Assembly: GCA_027486255.1 (NCBI GenBank)
Contig: JAIXPL010000037.1
Span: 1 to 52,686 of the forward strand
Reading direction: 5' to 3'
Source of the DNA: Comamonadaceae bacterium
Lineage (GTDB): Bacteria; Pseudomonadota; Gammaproteobacteria; Burkholderiales; Burkholderiaceae_C
DNA length: 52,686 bases
The notes beneath the pieces are model-generated. The model saw only the letters and a list, made by a program, of their open reading frames with translations, searched no databases and was not told the DNA's origin. Of the stretch, positions 6,829-14,914 are shown one piece after another (the first letter of the stretch is position 1; each line of letters opens with the position of its first letter). The position numbers and the translations under genes were made by a program.

Positions 6829-9200
6829 GGCGCTGCCCCCTTGCGGCCTTGGGCCAGGGCGCCGAGGAGCCGCCGCGGCGTCAAGGGCGTCATCAACAGC
6901 TCGGGGGCGCCGGTGCCGCGCAGCGCATCGTTGACCGCGTTAAACAGGACGGCCGGCGGCGCTATGGCGCCGCCCTCGCCCATCCCCTTGGCGCCAAATT
7001 CGGTGTGAGGCGACGGAGTCTCGAAGTGGTCAATGCGAATGCTTGGAATCTCGGTGGCGCCAGGAAGCATGTAGTCGGCCAGGGTCGAGGCCAGGGGCTG
7101 GGCCTGCTCGTCGTAGCACATCTCCTCATACAGGGCGGTGCCTATGCCCTGAGCAATGCCGCCGATGGTTTGGCCTTCGACGATCATTGGGTTGATCACC
7201 ACGCCGCAGTCCTCGACCACCGCGTAGTCCAGGATCTCGATCGCGCCGGTGTCTTGATCGACCGCCACCACTGCCGCATGACTGGCATAGCTGAAGGCCC
7301 CGGTATCGACCTTGGGCTTGTAGCCGGTGGATACCTCCAGGCCGGCGCGATCCACATTGGCTGGCAGCTTTTGCGGATTGATGTACCAGGCATTGCCAAT
7401 CTCAGCCAGCGTCACCGACGCATCGCCCGCATAGGCGCGGCCCTGGGCCAGCACCACGGTGGCCGGATCCACACCCATCAGGTGGCCGGCGATGTGACGC
7501 AGCCGGGGCGCCAGCTGCTTGCAGGCCACGCCCACTGCGCCGCCGGTCATGACCATGGCCCGCGAGGCGTAGGTGCCGCTGGAATACGGTGTCTGGCCGG
7601 TGTCGCCGTGGATCATGCGCACCCGGTCGATGGGCACGCCCAACACCTCATGGGCGATCTGCGCAAAGCTGGTTTCCATGCCCTGGCCATGTGAATGCAC
7701 GCCAACCCGGATTTCCAGGCCGCCGTCGGCCGTCATCCTGACCATGGCCTGGTCATAGCCCGGGATCACCGCCGTGCCCCAGGTGGCGAACACCGAGGTG
7801 CCGTGGGCGGACTGCTCACAGTAGGTGGCGGTACCGATGCCGATCCGCCGCCCATCGGCCTCACCCCGGCGCTGGCGCTCTAGAACCGCAGGCAGGTCGA
7901 TCATCTCGAGCGCGCGGCGCAGGCTGGCTGGGTAGTCGCCGCCGTCGAAATGCTTGTTCGCCACGTTGATGTAGGGCATTTGCTGAGGCTTGACCAGGTT
8001 GTCCAGCCGCACCTCCCAGGGCTCGCGGCCGACCTCACGCGCCAGTGCGTCCATCAGCAAGTCCATGGCAAAGCAGACCCCGGTGCGCGCCACGCCGCGG
8101 TAAGGCACAAAGCCTGGCTTGTTGGTGGCAACGCAGCGGGTCTCGCAGCGGTAGCCGCGAAAGTCGTAGGGACCGGGCAGATTGCCCACCGCCTGACCAG
8201 GCTCGAGGCCGGCGGTGAAAGGCCAGACCGAATAGGCGCCACCGTCAATGGTGATCACGGCGTCGAGGGCCAGCAGTCGGCCACGCCGGTCGGCATAGGC
8301 GGTGACTTCATAGTGGTGCTGGCGAGAGTTGGCACCGGCGATCAGATGCTCGCGGCGGTCTTCCAGGAAACGGAAGGGACGGCGGTAGGTCTTGGCCAGC
8401 CAGGCCACGCAGACCTCCTCCTGCTGCAACACGCATTTGTAGCCGAAGGCGCCGCCCACATCGGGAGAGATCACCCGCACCCGCTCCTCGGGCAGATCGA
8501 GCAGCTGGGCCAGACCGGTGCGGATCAGGTGCGGCACCTGGGTGGCGCTGCAGACCACCAACTGATCGACCTTAAAGTCCCAATAGGCCAGAACCGCCTT
8601 GCCCTCCAGGGGCACCATGCACTGGCGCGACAGCTCAATGCTGCGCTGTACCTTGACCTCAGCCTGCGCTGCCAGGGCCTCGAAATCCTTGTCGGCGCGC
8701 AAGGTGACAAAGCGGTTGTCCTTCCAGCCCGGGTGCAGCAACTCGGCGTCTGGCGCCAGCGCGGACCAGACTTCGGCATGCACCGGCAGTTCCTCGTATG
8801 CGACCTCGACCCGCTCAATCAAGTCCTCCGCCTGGGCCCGGGTGGCTGCAAAAGCCATGGCCACCGGCTCACCGACAAAGCGCACCTTGCCTGAGGCCAG
8901 AGGCGGTTGGGCCGATTCCTGGTAGCTCGGCAGGGTGGAGGGCGCGACGATGTCCAGAGCGTCGAGCATGGTCTCGCGCAGCACGATCTGCGGCGCGATG
9001 TCCTCGGGCACCTGGGTGGACACGATGCGGGCATGGGCCAGCGGGCTGCGCAAAAACGCCACCTCGCACAGACCGGGCATGACCATGTCGGCCACAAAAT
9101 TACCCTGACCGGCCAGATGCCGTGCGTCTTCCTTTCGCGGCACCCGGGCCCCGATGCCCTGCGCCTTGACGCCGCTCAGCCCGCGGTCACTGTGGTCCAT
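6825..9200 (-). CDS. Molybdenum hydroxylase large, molybdopterin-binding subunit (CoxL family, set 1)
   Basis: A 791-residue protein of the xanthine dehydrogenase/aldehyde oxidase large-subunit family, which binds the molybdopterin cytosine dinucleotide cofactor and hydroxylates N-heterocycles or oxidises aldehydes or CO with water as oxygen donor. Family features include the N-terminal RVPRKEDARHLAGQG, the QVPHL and DVGGAFGYK segments, and GAKGMGEGGAIAPP near the C-terminus, which carries the catalytic Glu. The active-site loop reads YRGVAR and lacks the AYxCSFR of true form I CO dehydrogenase, so a heterocycle substrate is more likely. A strong GGAGG lies five bases before the ATG. The 201-base gap upstream is the largest between the hydroxylase genes of this strand, so set 1 may have its own promoter. 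It is one of two candidates for picolinate 6-hydroxylase (PicA-like). Confidence 0.93.
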   Translation of the reverse strand: MDHSDRGLSGVKAQGIGARVPRKEDARHLAGQGNFVADMVMPGLCEVAFLRSPLAHARIVSTQVPEDIAPQIVLRETMLDALDIVAPSTLPSYQESAQPPLASGKVRFVGEPVAMAFAATRAQAEDLIERVEVAYEELPVHAEVWSALAPDAELLHPGWKDNRFVTLRADKDFEALAAQAEVKVQRSIELSRQCMVPLEGKAVLAYWDFKVDQLVVCSATQVPHLIRTGLAQLLDLPEERVRVISPDVGGAFGYKCVLQQEEVCVAWLAKTYRRPFRFLEDRREHLIAGANSRQHHYEVTAYADRRGRLLALDAVITIDGGAYSVWPFTAGLEPGQAVGNLPGPYDFRGYRCETRCVATNKPGFVPYRGVARTGVCFAMDLLMDALAREVGREPWEVRLDNLVKPQQMPYINVANKHFDGGDYPASLRRALEMIDLPAVLERQRRGEADGRRIGIGTATYCEQSAHGTSVFATWGTAVIPGYDQAMVRMTADGGLEIRVGVHSHGQGMETSFAQIAHEVLGVPIDRVRMIHGDTGQTPYSSGTYASRAMVMTGGAVGVACKQLAPRLRHIAGHLMGVDPATVVLAQGRAYAGDASVTLAEIGNAWYINPQKLPANVDRAGLEVSTGYKPKVDTGAFSYASHAAVVAVDQDTGAIEILDYAVVEDCGVVINPMIVEGQTIGGIAQGIGTALYEEMCYDEQAQPLASTLADYMLPGATEIPSIRIDHFETPSPHTEFGAKGMGEGGAIAPPAVLFNAVNDALRGTGAPELLMTPLTPRRLLGALAQGRKGAAP

Positions 9201-9355
9201 GAACGCCTCCTACCCAGCCCAGAACAAGAAGGAACTTTTTTGTTCGTCATCTGCCATCCATGGTGATGAGCAAGCCCGTTGTTTTGATCAGTGTACGGAC
9301 AAGTTTTGGGAGGCGTAAGCCTGTCATGTCCGCAAGCACTCGGTGATTACCCGAG

Positions 9356-9375
9356 GCGCCGCAGCAGCGCGGCGC
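9356..9375. repeat. Perfect GC stem-loop between the two hydroxylase sets
   Basis: A perfect 7-bp inverted repeat, GCGCCGC and GCGGCGC, with a 6-base loop lies 26 bases after the stop of the set 2 SRPBCC gene. No T-run follows on either strand, so it is not a classic intrinsic terminator; it could protect the 3' end of the upstream message. The gap 9201-9401 also holds a 6-bp inverted repeat, CGGACA (9296-9301) and TGTCCG (9327-9332), and another, GAACAA (9222-9227) and TTGTTC (9240-9245), just upstream of the set 1 ribosome site. No convincing sigma-70 promoter was found in the gap. Confidence 0.5.
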
Positions 9376-9401
9376 ACAGGCCAAGGCGGTGGCATGTCGA
9401 C

Positions 9402-10160
9402 TCATCGCTTGGGTGCCGAAGAGTCAGAACCACCCCGCCCCGAGACGCTGGCCCATAGGGCCCGCCAGAGCAAGGAAAAACCATTGAGCTCCTTGTTCGG
9501 GCCGCGCGCGGTCTTGGTCATCAAGCGCACGTCGGCCAAGGTTTGCTGGCTGGCCGCCAACACAGCTTGGCATTGCGCAAGCAGGGCCCGGACATCCTGG
9601 CTGCTCACCTGAGCGCCGACCGGCGGTGCAGCCATCCCGGCCCCTGTGCTGACGGTGGCTAAAGGTGGCAGCGCGGCCGACAGCGCCGCCGCCGACGCAT
9701 CCAGGCGTTCATCGAGCAGCATCTCGCTGAGGTTCTGCTCAAACTGTCTCAGGAGCTGAGTTGCCACCTCGGAAATCATGCCGCTACCGCGGCCATACTG
9801 GGCGATGGCGCCGGTCAGCTGCAGTTGGGTGTGCACCGTCACATCGGTGCCACTGTCTGAAGCCTTGAGCGTGAAGCTGAATTCGGATTGAGCGCCGCCC
9901 CGGCCCTTGGCGTCCATGCCCGCACCCTTGAGCCATGCCACATGCGCCTGCTCGTCCACACGCATCAGCTCGGCCTGGCCGTCAAATGACAACTTGACCG
10001 GCCCGAGCTTGACCGCCACCGAACCCCTGTAACGCTTTTCATCCAGGACCTCGGTCAGTCGGGCGCCAGGCAGGCAAGGCAGGATGCGCGGCACGTCGAG
10101 CATGAGCTTCCAAGCCTCAGCCAAGGGCAAGGGCACATGAAAATGGTTGGTAAATTCCAT
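9402..10160 (-). CDS. CoxG-like SRPBCC protein (set 2 partner)
   Basis: A 252-residue protein. Residues 1-150 form an SRPBCC/START-like domain of the CoxG family, recognised by the opening EFTNHFHVPLPLAEAW, the CLPGARL turn and the YRGSVAVKLGPVKLSF strand pair. CoxG proteins serve the maturation or membrane attachment of CO-dehydrogenase-type enzymes. After an Ala-rich stretch the C-terminus carries a short Leu/Trp-rich segment (LLWRALWASV) like that at the end of the fused protein at 4746-5972, likely an amphipathic membrane-binding helix. Its ATG overlaps the stop of the upstream large-subunit gene by one base (TGATG), so it is coupled to set 2. Confidence 0.85.
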   Translation of the reverse strand: MEFTNHFHVPLPLAEAWKLMLDVPRILPCLPGARLTEVLDEKRYRGSVAVKLGPVKLSFDGQAELMRVDEQAHVAWLKGAGMDAKGRGGAQSEFSFTLKASDSGTDVTVHTQLQLTGAIAQYGRGSGMISEVATQLLRQFEQNLSEMLLDERLDASAAALSAALPPLATVSTGAGMAAPPVGAQVSSQDVRALLAQCQAVLAASQQTLADVRLMTKTARGPNKELNGFSLLWRALWASVSGRGGSDSSAPKR

Positions 10161-12526
10161 CAGAGACCATCCTCGTCAATTGTTCCAGGCGAGCGGCCAT
10201 GGCCGAGCATTTCTGCAACCCGCATCGGCGTCAGCGGGAACTCACTGATGCGCACGCCCCTCGACCACAGTGCGTCTTCGACTGCGCCGACCACCGCGGC
10301 CGGCACGGCAATGGTCGAGCATTCACCGACGCCCTTGACCCCCAGCTCATTGAGCGGCGAAGGCGAGGGCGCAAAAATGACCTGGATGGGCGGTACCTCG
10401 GGTGCCGTGGGCAGCAGGTAGTCCCCGAAGTTGGTGTTCAGGGGCTGGCCGTTCTCGTCATAAGCCATGTGCTCGAACAAGGCATTGCCCAGACCATGCA
10501 CCACACCACCGACCACCTGGCCTTCAGCCAACTGCGGATTGATGATATTGCCGCTGTCCTGCACCGCCAGGTAGCGCTGGACCTCGATGTGGCCAATCTC
10601 CGGGTCCACCTCAACCTCGCAGACATGGCAGGCGCCGGCATAGGTTTGCGCGTCACATTGAAAGTGCACGGTCTCTTCCAGCCCCGGGTCATCGACCATC
10701 GGCAGGACATAGCCGGGCACCCCCTTCATCAACATGGACAACCGAGCCAGCGGGACGCGGTGCTCCCCGTCCAGACTCAGCACCTCGCCCTGACTCAAGC
10801 GCAGCACGCTGATCTCAACGCCCAGCACCGCCGATGCCACCTTGAGCACCTTGTCGCGCAGATTGCGGGCGGCCTGGTTCGCCGCATTGCCTGCCATGAT
10901 GGCTTGCCGGCTGGCGAAACCTCCGTGGCCGTAGCCGATCATGGCGGTATCGCCGGCCAACACCTCGATGGCTTGAGGCCCTAGTCCGAAGTGCGGCGCG
11001 CACAACTGTGCCAGCGTGGTCTTCAGGCCCTGTCCCATGGCCAGAGCCCCGGTGTAGATGGCTACCGTGCCAGAAGGCTGTATCTTCAAGCGCACTGATT
11101 CATAGGGTCCCCGCCCGGTCGGCTTGACCGAGTTGGCGAGCGCCCAGCCGCGCAGACGCCCCCGGCTTTCGGAGGCCTGGCGGCGCGCGGCAAAGCCGGG
11201 CAGATCGGCCGCTTCGACCGCACGCGCCTGCAGTGCAGGAAAGTCGCCGGAATCGATGGTCAGTGGCAGACCTGCGCGAGACTTCAGGGGCTTGACGTAG
11301 GGAATCTTGTCGGCCGGAATCAGGTTTCGCCGTCGGCATTCCACCGGGTCCATGCCCAGCTCGCGTGCCAGGCGGTCCAGCAGGCGCTCCATGACAAAGG
11401 CGGCCTGCGGATAACCAGCGCCGCGGATGGTCGCCACGGGCACCTTGTTCGTGTGCACCACCGACACATCCAAGTGGTATGAAGGCAGGATGTAAGGACC
11501 GGAGATCGACGAAGCCGCGTTGTACGGCACATTGGTGCCCTGCGGCGTATAGGCGCCGTGGTCGTGGATCATGGTGCCGCGCAGGCCGCGGATTTTGCCT
11601 TCGAGGTCGGCCGCCAGTTGCATCGACCAATACTGGTCGCGCTCCTGCACGGCCGAGATGAAATGCTCACGCCTGTCTTCGACCCATTTGACTGCCCGAC
11701 CCAGCTTGCGCGCCAGGGCGGGGATCACCACCTCTTCCGGGTAGATCATGAATTTGGCGCCAAACCCACCGCCGACTTCTGGGGTGATCACCCGCAGCCG
11801 CTCTTCAGGCTGGCCCAGCATCAACGCCAGGGTGTAGTGCAACTCATGTGCCATCTGAGTGGACGACCACACCATCAGGGTATCTGTTGATTTCTCTACC
11901 TTTGCCAGTACACCGCGACCCTCCATGGGGTGGCCGGCGCCCCGATGCACCCAGAAGTCCTCGGTGATCAGCACCTGTGGCTGTGCGAATTCCTCGTCCG
12001 TGGGACCGTAGGCCATCACGTAATGCTGCAGGACGTTGGAGGTCAGCTCGGTTCGCACGGGTGGCGATTCGGGCCGCACCGCCTCGCGGCAGTCGGCCAC
12101 CACCGGCAAGGACTCGTAACTGACTTGGACCAGGCTGGCCGCGTCTTCGGCCACATGCCGGCTACAGGCCACCACCACCGCAATGGCCTCGCCGACAAAA
12201 GCCACCTCGTGATCGACCAGCACAAAAGGCGTGGTGTTCTCGGGCAGTGCCGCCAGCGCAAAGCCCAAGGGCATGCGCCAAGAGGTGAGCTCGCCAAACA
12301 AGTCCTGCTTGACATACACCCCGATCACGCCGGGCACCGCGCGGGCCCGCTGGGTGTCTACAGAGACGATGCGCGCATGAGCCTGCGCGCTGCGTACAAA
12401 GCAGGCATGGCAGGCGTCATCGACCGGCACATCATCGAGAAAGCGGGCTTGACCGCGCAGCAACTGCTCGTCTTCGACGCGGGGGACGCTCTGCCAGATG
12501 CCCGAACTGGGTGGGTTGGCGGTCAT
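10160..12526 (-). CDS. Molybdenum hydroxylase large, molybdopterin-binding subunit (CoxL family, set 2)
   Basis: A 788-residue large subunit of the xanthine dehydrogenase family, clearly diverged from the set 1 protein. Seen are RVEDEQLLRGQARFLDDV at the N-terminus, EVGGGFGAKF in the middle and GVKGVGECSTIAVP near the C-terminus with the catalytic Glu. The substrate loop reads IRGAGYPQ, again unlike CO dehydrogenase. The start is ATG 12526, which overlaps the stop of the iron-sulfur gene (ATGA) and has GGAGGT just upstream; a longer frame running to 12604 only overlaps that gene. The order M-S-L-G and its place behind the decarboxylase-like gene suggest that it hydroxylates the substrate or product of that enzyme. 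It is the second candidate for a pyridine-carboxylate 6-hydroxylase. Confidence 0.93.
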   Translation of the reverse strand: MTANPPSSGIWQSVPRVEDEQLLRGQARFLDDVPVDDACHACFVRSAQAHARIVSVDTQRARAVPGVIGVYVKQDLFGELTSWRMPLGFALAALPENTTPFVLVDHEVAFVGEAIAVVVACSRHVAEDAASLVQVSYESLPVVADCREAVRPESPPVRTELTSNVLQHYVMAYGPTDEEFAQPQVLITEDFWVHRGAGHPMEGRGVLAKVEKSTDTLMVWSSTQMAHELHYTLALMLGQPEERLRVITPEVGGGFGAKFMIYPEEVVIPALARKLGRAVKWVEDRREHFISAVQERDQYWSMQLAADLEGKIRGLRGTMIHDHGAYTPQGTNVPYNAASSISGPYILPSYHLDVSVVHTNKVPVATIRGAGYPQAAFVMERLLDRLARELGMDPVECRRRNLIPADKIPYVKPLKSRAGLPLTIDSGDFPALQARAVEAADLPGFAARRQASESRGRLRGWALANSVKPTGRGPYESVRLKIQPSGTVAIYTGALAMGQGLKTTLAQLCAPHFGLGPQAIEVLAGDTAMIGYGHGGFASRQAIMAGNAANQAARNLRDKVLKVASAVLGVEISVLRLSQGEVLSLDGEHRVPLARLSMLMKGVPGYVLPMVDDPGLEETVHFQCDAQTYAGACHVCEVEVDPEIGHIEVQRYLAVQDSGNIINPQLAEGQVVGGVVHGLGNALFEHMAYDENGQPLNTNFGDYLLPTAPEVPPIQVIFAPSPSPLNELGVKGVGECSTIAVPAAVVGAVEDALWSRGVRISEFPLTPMRVAEMLGHGRSPGTIDEDGL

Positions 12527-13023
12527 GCGGACCTCCCGCGCTGCACCGCCTCGACCGCCTTCAAGGCGGCGGCGACGATATTTTGGTAGCCGGTGCACCG
12601 GCACAAATGCCCAGACAGCACATCCCTGATCACTGCCTCATCCGGCGCCGGATGGGTCTCGAGCAACTCCGTCAGCGACATCAGGATGCCGGGGGTACAA
12701 AAGCCGCACTGCAAGCCGTGGCTGTCGTGAAAAGCTTGTTGCAACACACCGAGCGGGCCGTCGGCCTGCGCCAGGCCCTCAACGGTGCGCACCTGCGTGC
12801 CTTCTGCCTGGACCGCGAGCATCAGGCAACTGCGCGAAGCCATGCCGTCGACCAGCACGGTGCAGGCGCCGCACACGCCATGCTCACAGCCCAGGTGGGT
12901 GCCGGTCAGTCCCAGCTCGTTACGCAGGAAATCGCCCAGATGGAGCCGGGGTTCGGCCTGGGCGCAGCGCGGCTGGCCATTGACGTAAAGCGTGACCGGC
13001 GATGAGTTGTCGATGGTTTTCAT
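12523..13023 (-). CDS. Molybdenum hydroxylase iron-sulfur small subunit (CoxS family, set 2)
   Basis: A 166-residue protein of normal length for the [2Fe-2S] subunit. The plant-type cluster site is the CEHGVCGAC stretch with a further Cys in the following RSC, and the second cluster is held by CGFC and CRC in the C-terminal helical domain. Unlike its set 1 counterpart it has no SRPBCC extension. It directly abuts the M gene upstream (stop at 13024-13026, start at 13023) and overlaps the L gene by four bases, so M, S and L form a coupled unit. Confidence 0.94.
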   Translation of the reverse strand: MKTIDNSSPVTLYVNGQPRCAQAEPRLHLGDFLRNELGLTGTHLGCEHGVCGACTVLVDGMASRSCLMLAVQAEGTQVRTVEGLAQADGPLGVLQQAFHDSHGLQCGFCTPGILMSLTELLETHPAPDEAVIRDVLSGHLCRCTGYQNIVAAALKAVEAVQRGRSA

Positions 13024-13887
13024 TCAGCGCTCCACCCTGGCGAGCGCACGCGCCAGTGCTCTGGCGCACAGCACCTGCGCGAGGTGCTGGCGGTACCAGC
13101 TTTTCACATGACTGTCGCTGGTGGCCTCCACCGCCTTGCAGCAAGCGGCGGCCGCAGCCAGGTCGGCCGCTTGCGCGCGCGAGCCCAGCAGCAGCTGCTC
13201 GGCCGCAGACACCCGCACCGGCATGGATGAAACACCACCCAAGGTCACCGACACGCGGTCCACCACGCCCTGGGCGTCGAGACTGATCAAGACGGCTGCC
13301 GAGACGATGGCGAAGTCCCCATGCCGGCGCGCATACTCCTCAAAAGCATGGCCATGACCGCTACCCCAGGGCTGGATGTGGACCGCCACCAGCATTTCAT
13401 CGGGCTCCATCGAAGGCGTCATGTAGCCAGCGGGAAAGTCCGCCATCCGGACCTCACGCCGGCCCCGCACGCTGGCCACGGTCAGGGTGGCGTCCATGGC
13501 CATGGCCACCGTTGGGATTTCGGCCGAAGGATCAAGCTGGCACAGACTGCCACCGACCGTGCCGCGGTTGCGCGTCTGGCGGTGGCCGACATGTGCGATC
13601 GCCTCGCGCAGCAGCGGCAGGCGCTGCGCGATCAGCTCGGAAAACTCGACGTCGCGCTGACGGGTGGCCGTGCCGATCTCTATAGATTGGCCCCGGTCGG
13701 TGATGTGAGCGAGCTCACCGATGCGGCCGATGTCCACCAGCACCTCGGGAAAGGCAAAGCGCATATTGAGCATGGCCAGCATCGACTGGCCGCCGGCCAG
13801 GATGCGAGCGCCCTCGATCTCATGAAGAGCGCTCAAAGCCTCGTCCAGCGTCTGCGGCAGGACGTACCGAAAGGAGGGCGCCTTCAT
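13024..13887 (-). CDS. Molybdenum hydroxylase FAD-binding medium subunit (CoxM family, set 2)
   Basis: A 287-residue FAD subunit. It begins MKAPSFRYVLPQTLDEAL, the usual start of CoxM proteins, and has the flavin motifs AGGQSMLAMLN near residue 35 and TVGGSLCQLDPSAE near residue 113. The ATG at 13887 is chosen because the longer in-frame extension to 13989 lies inside the upstream gene and lacks family similarity. It starts seven bases after the stop of the decarboxylase-like gene, indicating one transcript with it. No strong Shine-Dalgarno is visible, so it may depend on translation of the upstream gene. Confidence 0.92.
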   Translation of the reverse strand: MKAPSFRYVLPQTLDEALSALHEIEGARILAGGQSMLAMLNMRFAFPEVLVDIGRIGELAHITDRGQSIEIGTATRQRDVEFSELIAQRLPLLREAIAHVGHRQTRNRGTVGGSLCQLDPSAEIPTVAMAMDATLTVASVRGRREVRMADFPAGYMTPSMEPDEMLVAVHIQPWGSGHGHAFEEYARRHGDFAIVSAAVLISLDAQGVVDRVSVTLGGVSSMPVRVSAAEQLLLGSRAQAADLAAAAACCKAVEATSDSHVKSWYRQHLAQVLCARALARALARVER

Positions 13888-13894
13888 GAAACGA

Positions 13895-14887
13895 TCAGAT
13901 CTTTGACAAGTCCAATGAGGAACGCACGAACAACTCCTCGGCCGCGACGTGGCGTACCGACAGACCCTGCCCGTGGTGATATTGAGCAAACTTTTCGATC
14001 ACGTGGCGGTTGGCGTCCAGCCCGTAAGGCCAGTAGTCCTCACCCATTAAGGCCTTGGCCTCGTTGTGGTGGTGCACCATCCAGGGCAAAGTGACGGCCA
14101 GGTGACAAATCTCGTTGAGCTCGTGGACCGCCAGAGCCTTGGCCTTGAGGAAAGCCTTGTAGACGCTGACCGCCAGCCAGGGGTGCTGCTCGACCAGGGT
14201 CTTTCGGATGCCGACCATGTGCATGATGGGGAAGATGCGAGTGCGCCGGAAGTAGTCTTTCTCATCTTCAATGTAATTCTTGAACAGCCGCCCTACATGG
14301 GGTGCGCCGCGCAAAAAACACGACGGCGCGCGCGCGCCGATATAGCCGTCAAGCTCACCGGCCTCGAGCATGCCCGAGAGGGTCTTGTCATCAGGAATTT
14401 GCTGCAGGTCGACCGAATCGGGCAGCGAGATCGGCGCTCGCTCGCCACGGCCAGCCTCTTCAATGCCGCCGCGCCGCCAATGGATGTCACTGGGCTTGAC
14501 CCCGAACTCCTCCTCGAGAATGCCGCGAATCCAGACGTTAGCAGTGATCTGGTATTCGGGTACGCCGATGCGCTTGCCCTTGAGGTCCTGCGGACGATCG
14601 ATGCCCCGGTCGGTGCGCACGTAAATGCCCGACTGCCTAAAAACCCGCGACAGGAAGGCCGGCACGGCCACATACTCGTTGTCCCCACGGGCGGTGGTCA
14701 TCATGTGGCTGCTCATGGAGATTTCGGTGATGTCGAATTCTCCGTAGCGGAATGCGCGGTGAAAGGCCTCCTCCGGCTCAAGCGGCACGGCGGTGATCTC
14801 GCAGCCCTCGACCTGCACGCGTCCATCAAACAAGGCCTGGGTTCGGTCGTAATTGCCTACCGACATGCTCAGCTTGAGTTTGCTCAT
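13895..14887 (-). CDS. 4,5-dihydroxyphthalate decarboxylase-like protein
   Basis: About 330 residues, with sequence and length like the Pht5-type 4,5-dihydroxyphthalate decarboxylases, which have a periplasmic-binding-protein-like fold but act as cytoplasmic enzymes. Family-like features are the start LKLSMSVGNYDRTQALFDGR, the GEFDITEISMSSHM segment, the central DLKGKRIGVPEYQ and FPIMHMVGIRK. There is no signal peptide, which argues against a transport role. Two ATGs stand side by side (14890 and 14887); GAGG has better spacing to the second. It sits between a Bug binding protein and the set 2 molybdenum hydroxylase. Since the known family member removes one carboxyl from an ortho-dicarboxylate ring, I infer that this one may decarboxylate a hydroxylated pyridine dicarboxylate such as 6-hydroxyquinolinate. 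The family is fairly sure, the substrate is a hypothesis. Confidence 0.8.
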   Translation of the reverse strand: MSKLKLSMSVGNYDRTQALFDGRVQVEGCEITAVPLEPEEAFHRAFRYGEFDITEISMSSHMMTTARGDNEYVAVPAFLSRVFRQSGIYVRTDRGIDRPQDLKGKRIGVPEYQITANVWIRGILEEEFGVKPSDIHWRRGGIEEAGRGERAPISLPDSVDLQQIPDDKTLSGMLEAGELDGYIGARAPSCFLRGAPHVGRLFKNYIEDEKDYFRRTRIFPIMHMVGIRKTLVEQHPWLAVSVYKAFLKAKALAVHELNEICHLAVTLPWMVHHHNEAKALMGEDYWPYGLDANRHVIEKFAQYHHGQGLSVRHVAAEELFVRSSLDLSKI

Positions 14888-14914
14888 CATTTACCTCAAC
14901 GGGGTTGATCGAAA

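Noticed and set aside
6825-12526. Calling the two CoxL-type proteins CO dehydrogenases
   Set aside because: Neither has the AYxCSFR loop of form I CO dehydrogenase, and the neighbours belong to pyridine-acid catabolism.
10160-12604. Upstream start at 12604 for the set 2 large subunit
   Set aside because: The extra 26 residues are Arg-rich and lie in the iron-sulfur gene; ATG 12526 has a strong ribosome site and the ATGA overlap.
13895-14887. Interpreting the Pht5-like protein as an ABC-type solute-binding protein
   Set aside because: It lacks any signal peptide and has the length and motifs of the cytoplasmic decarboxylase branch; a binding role is still not fully excluded.
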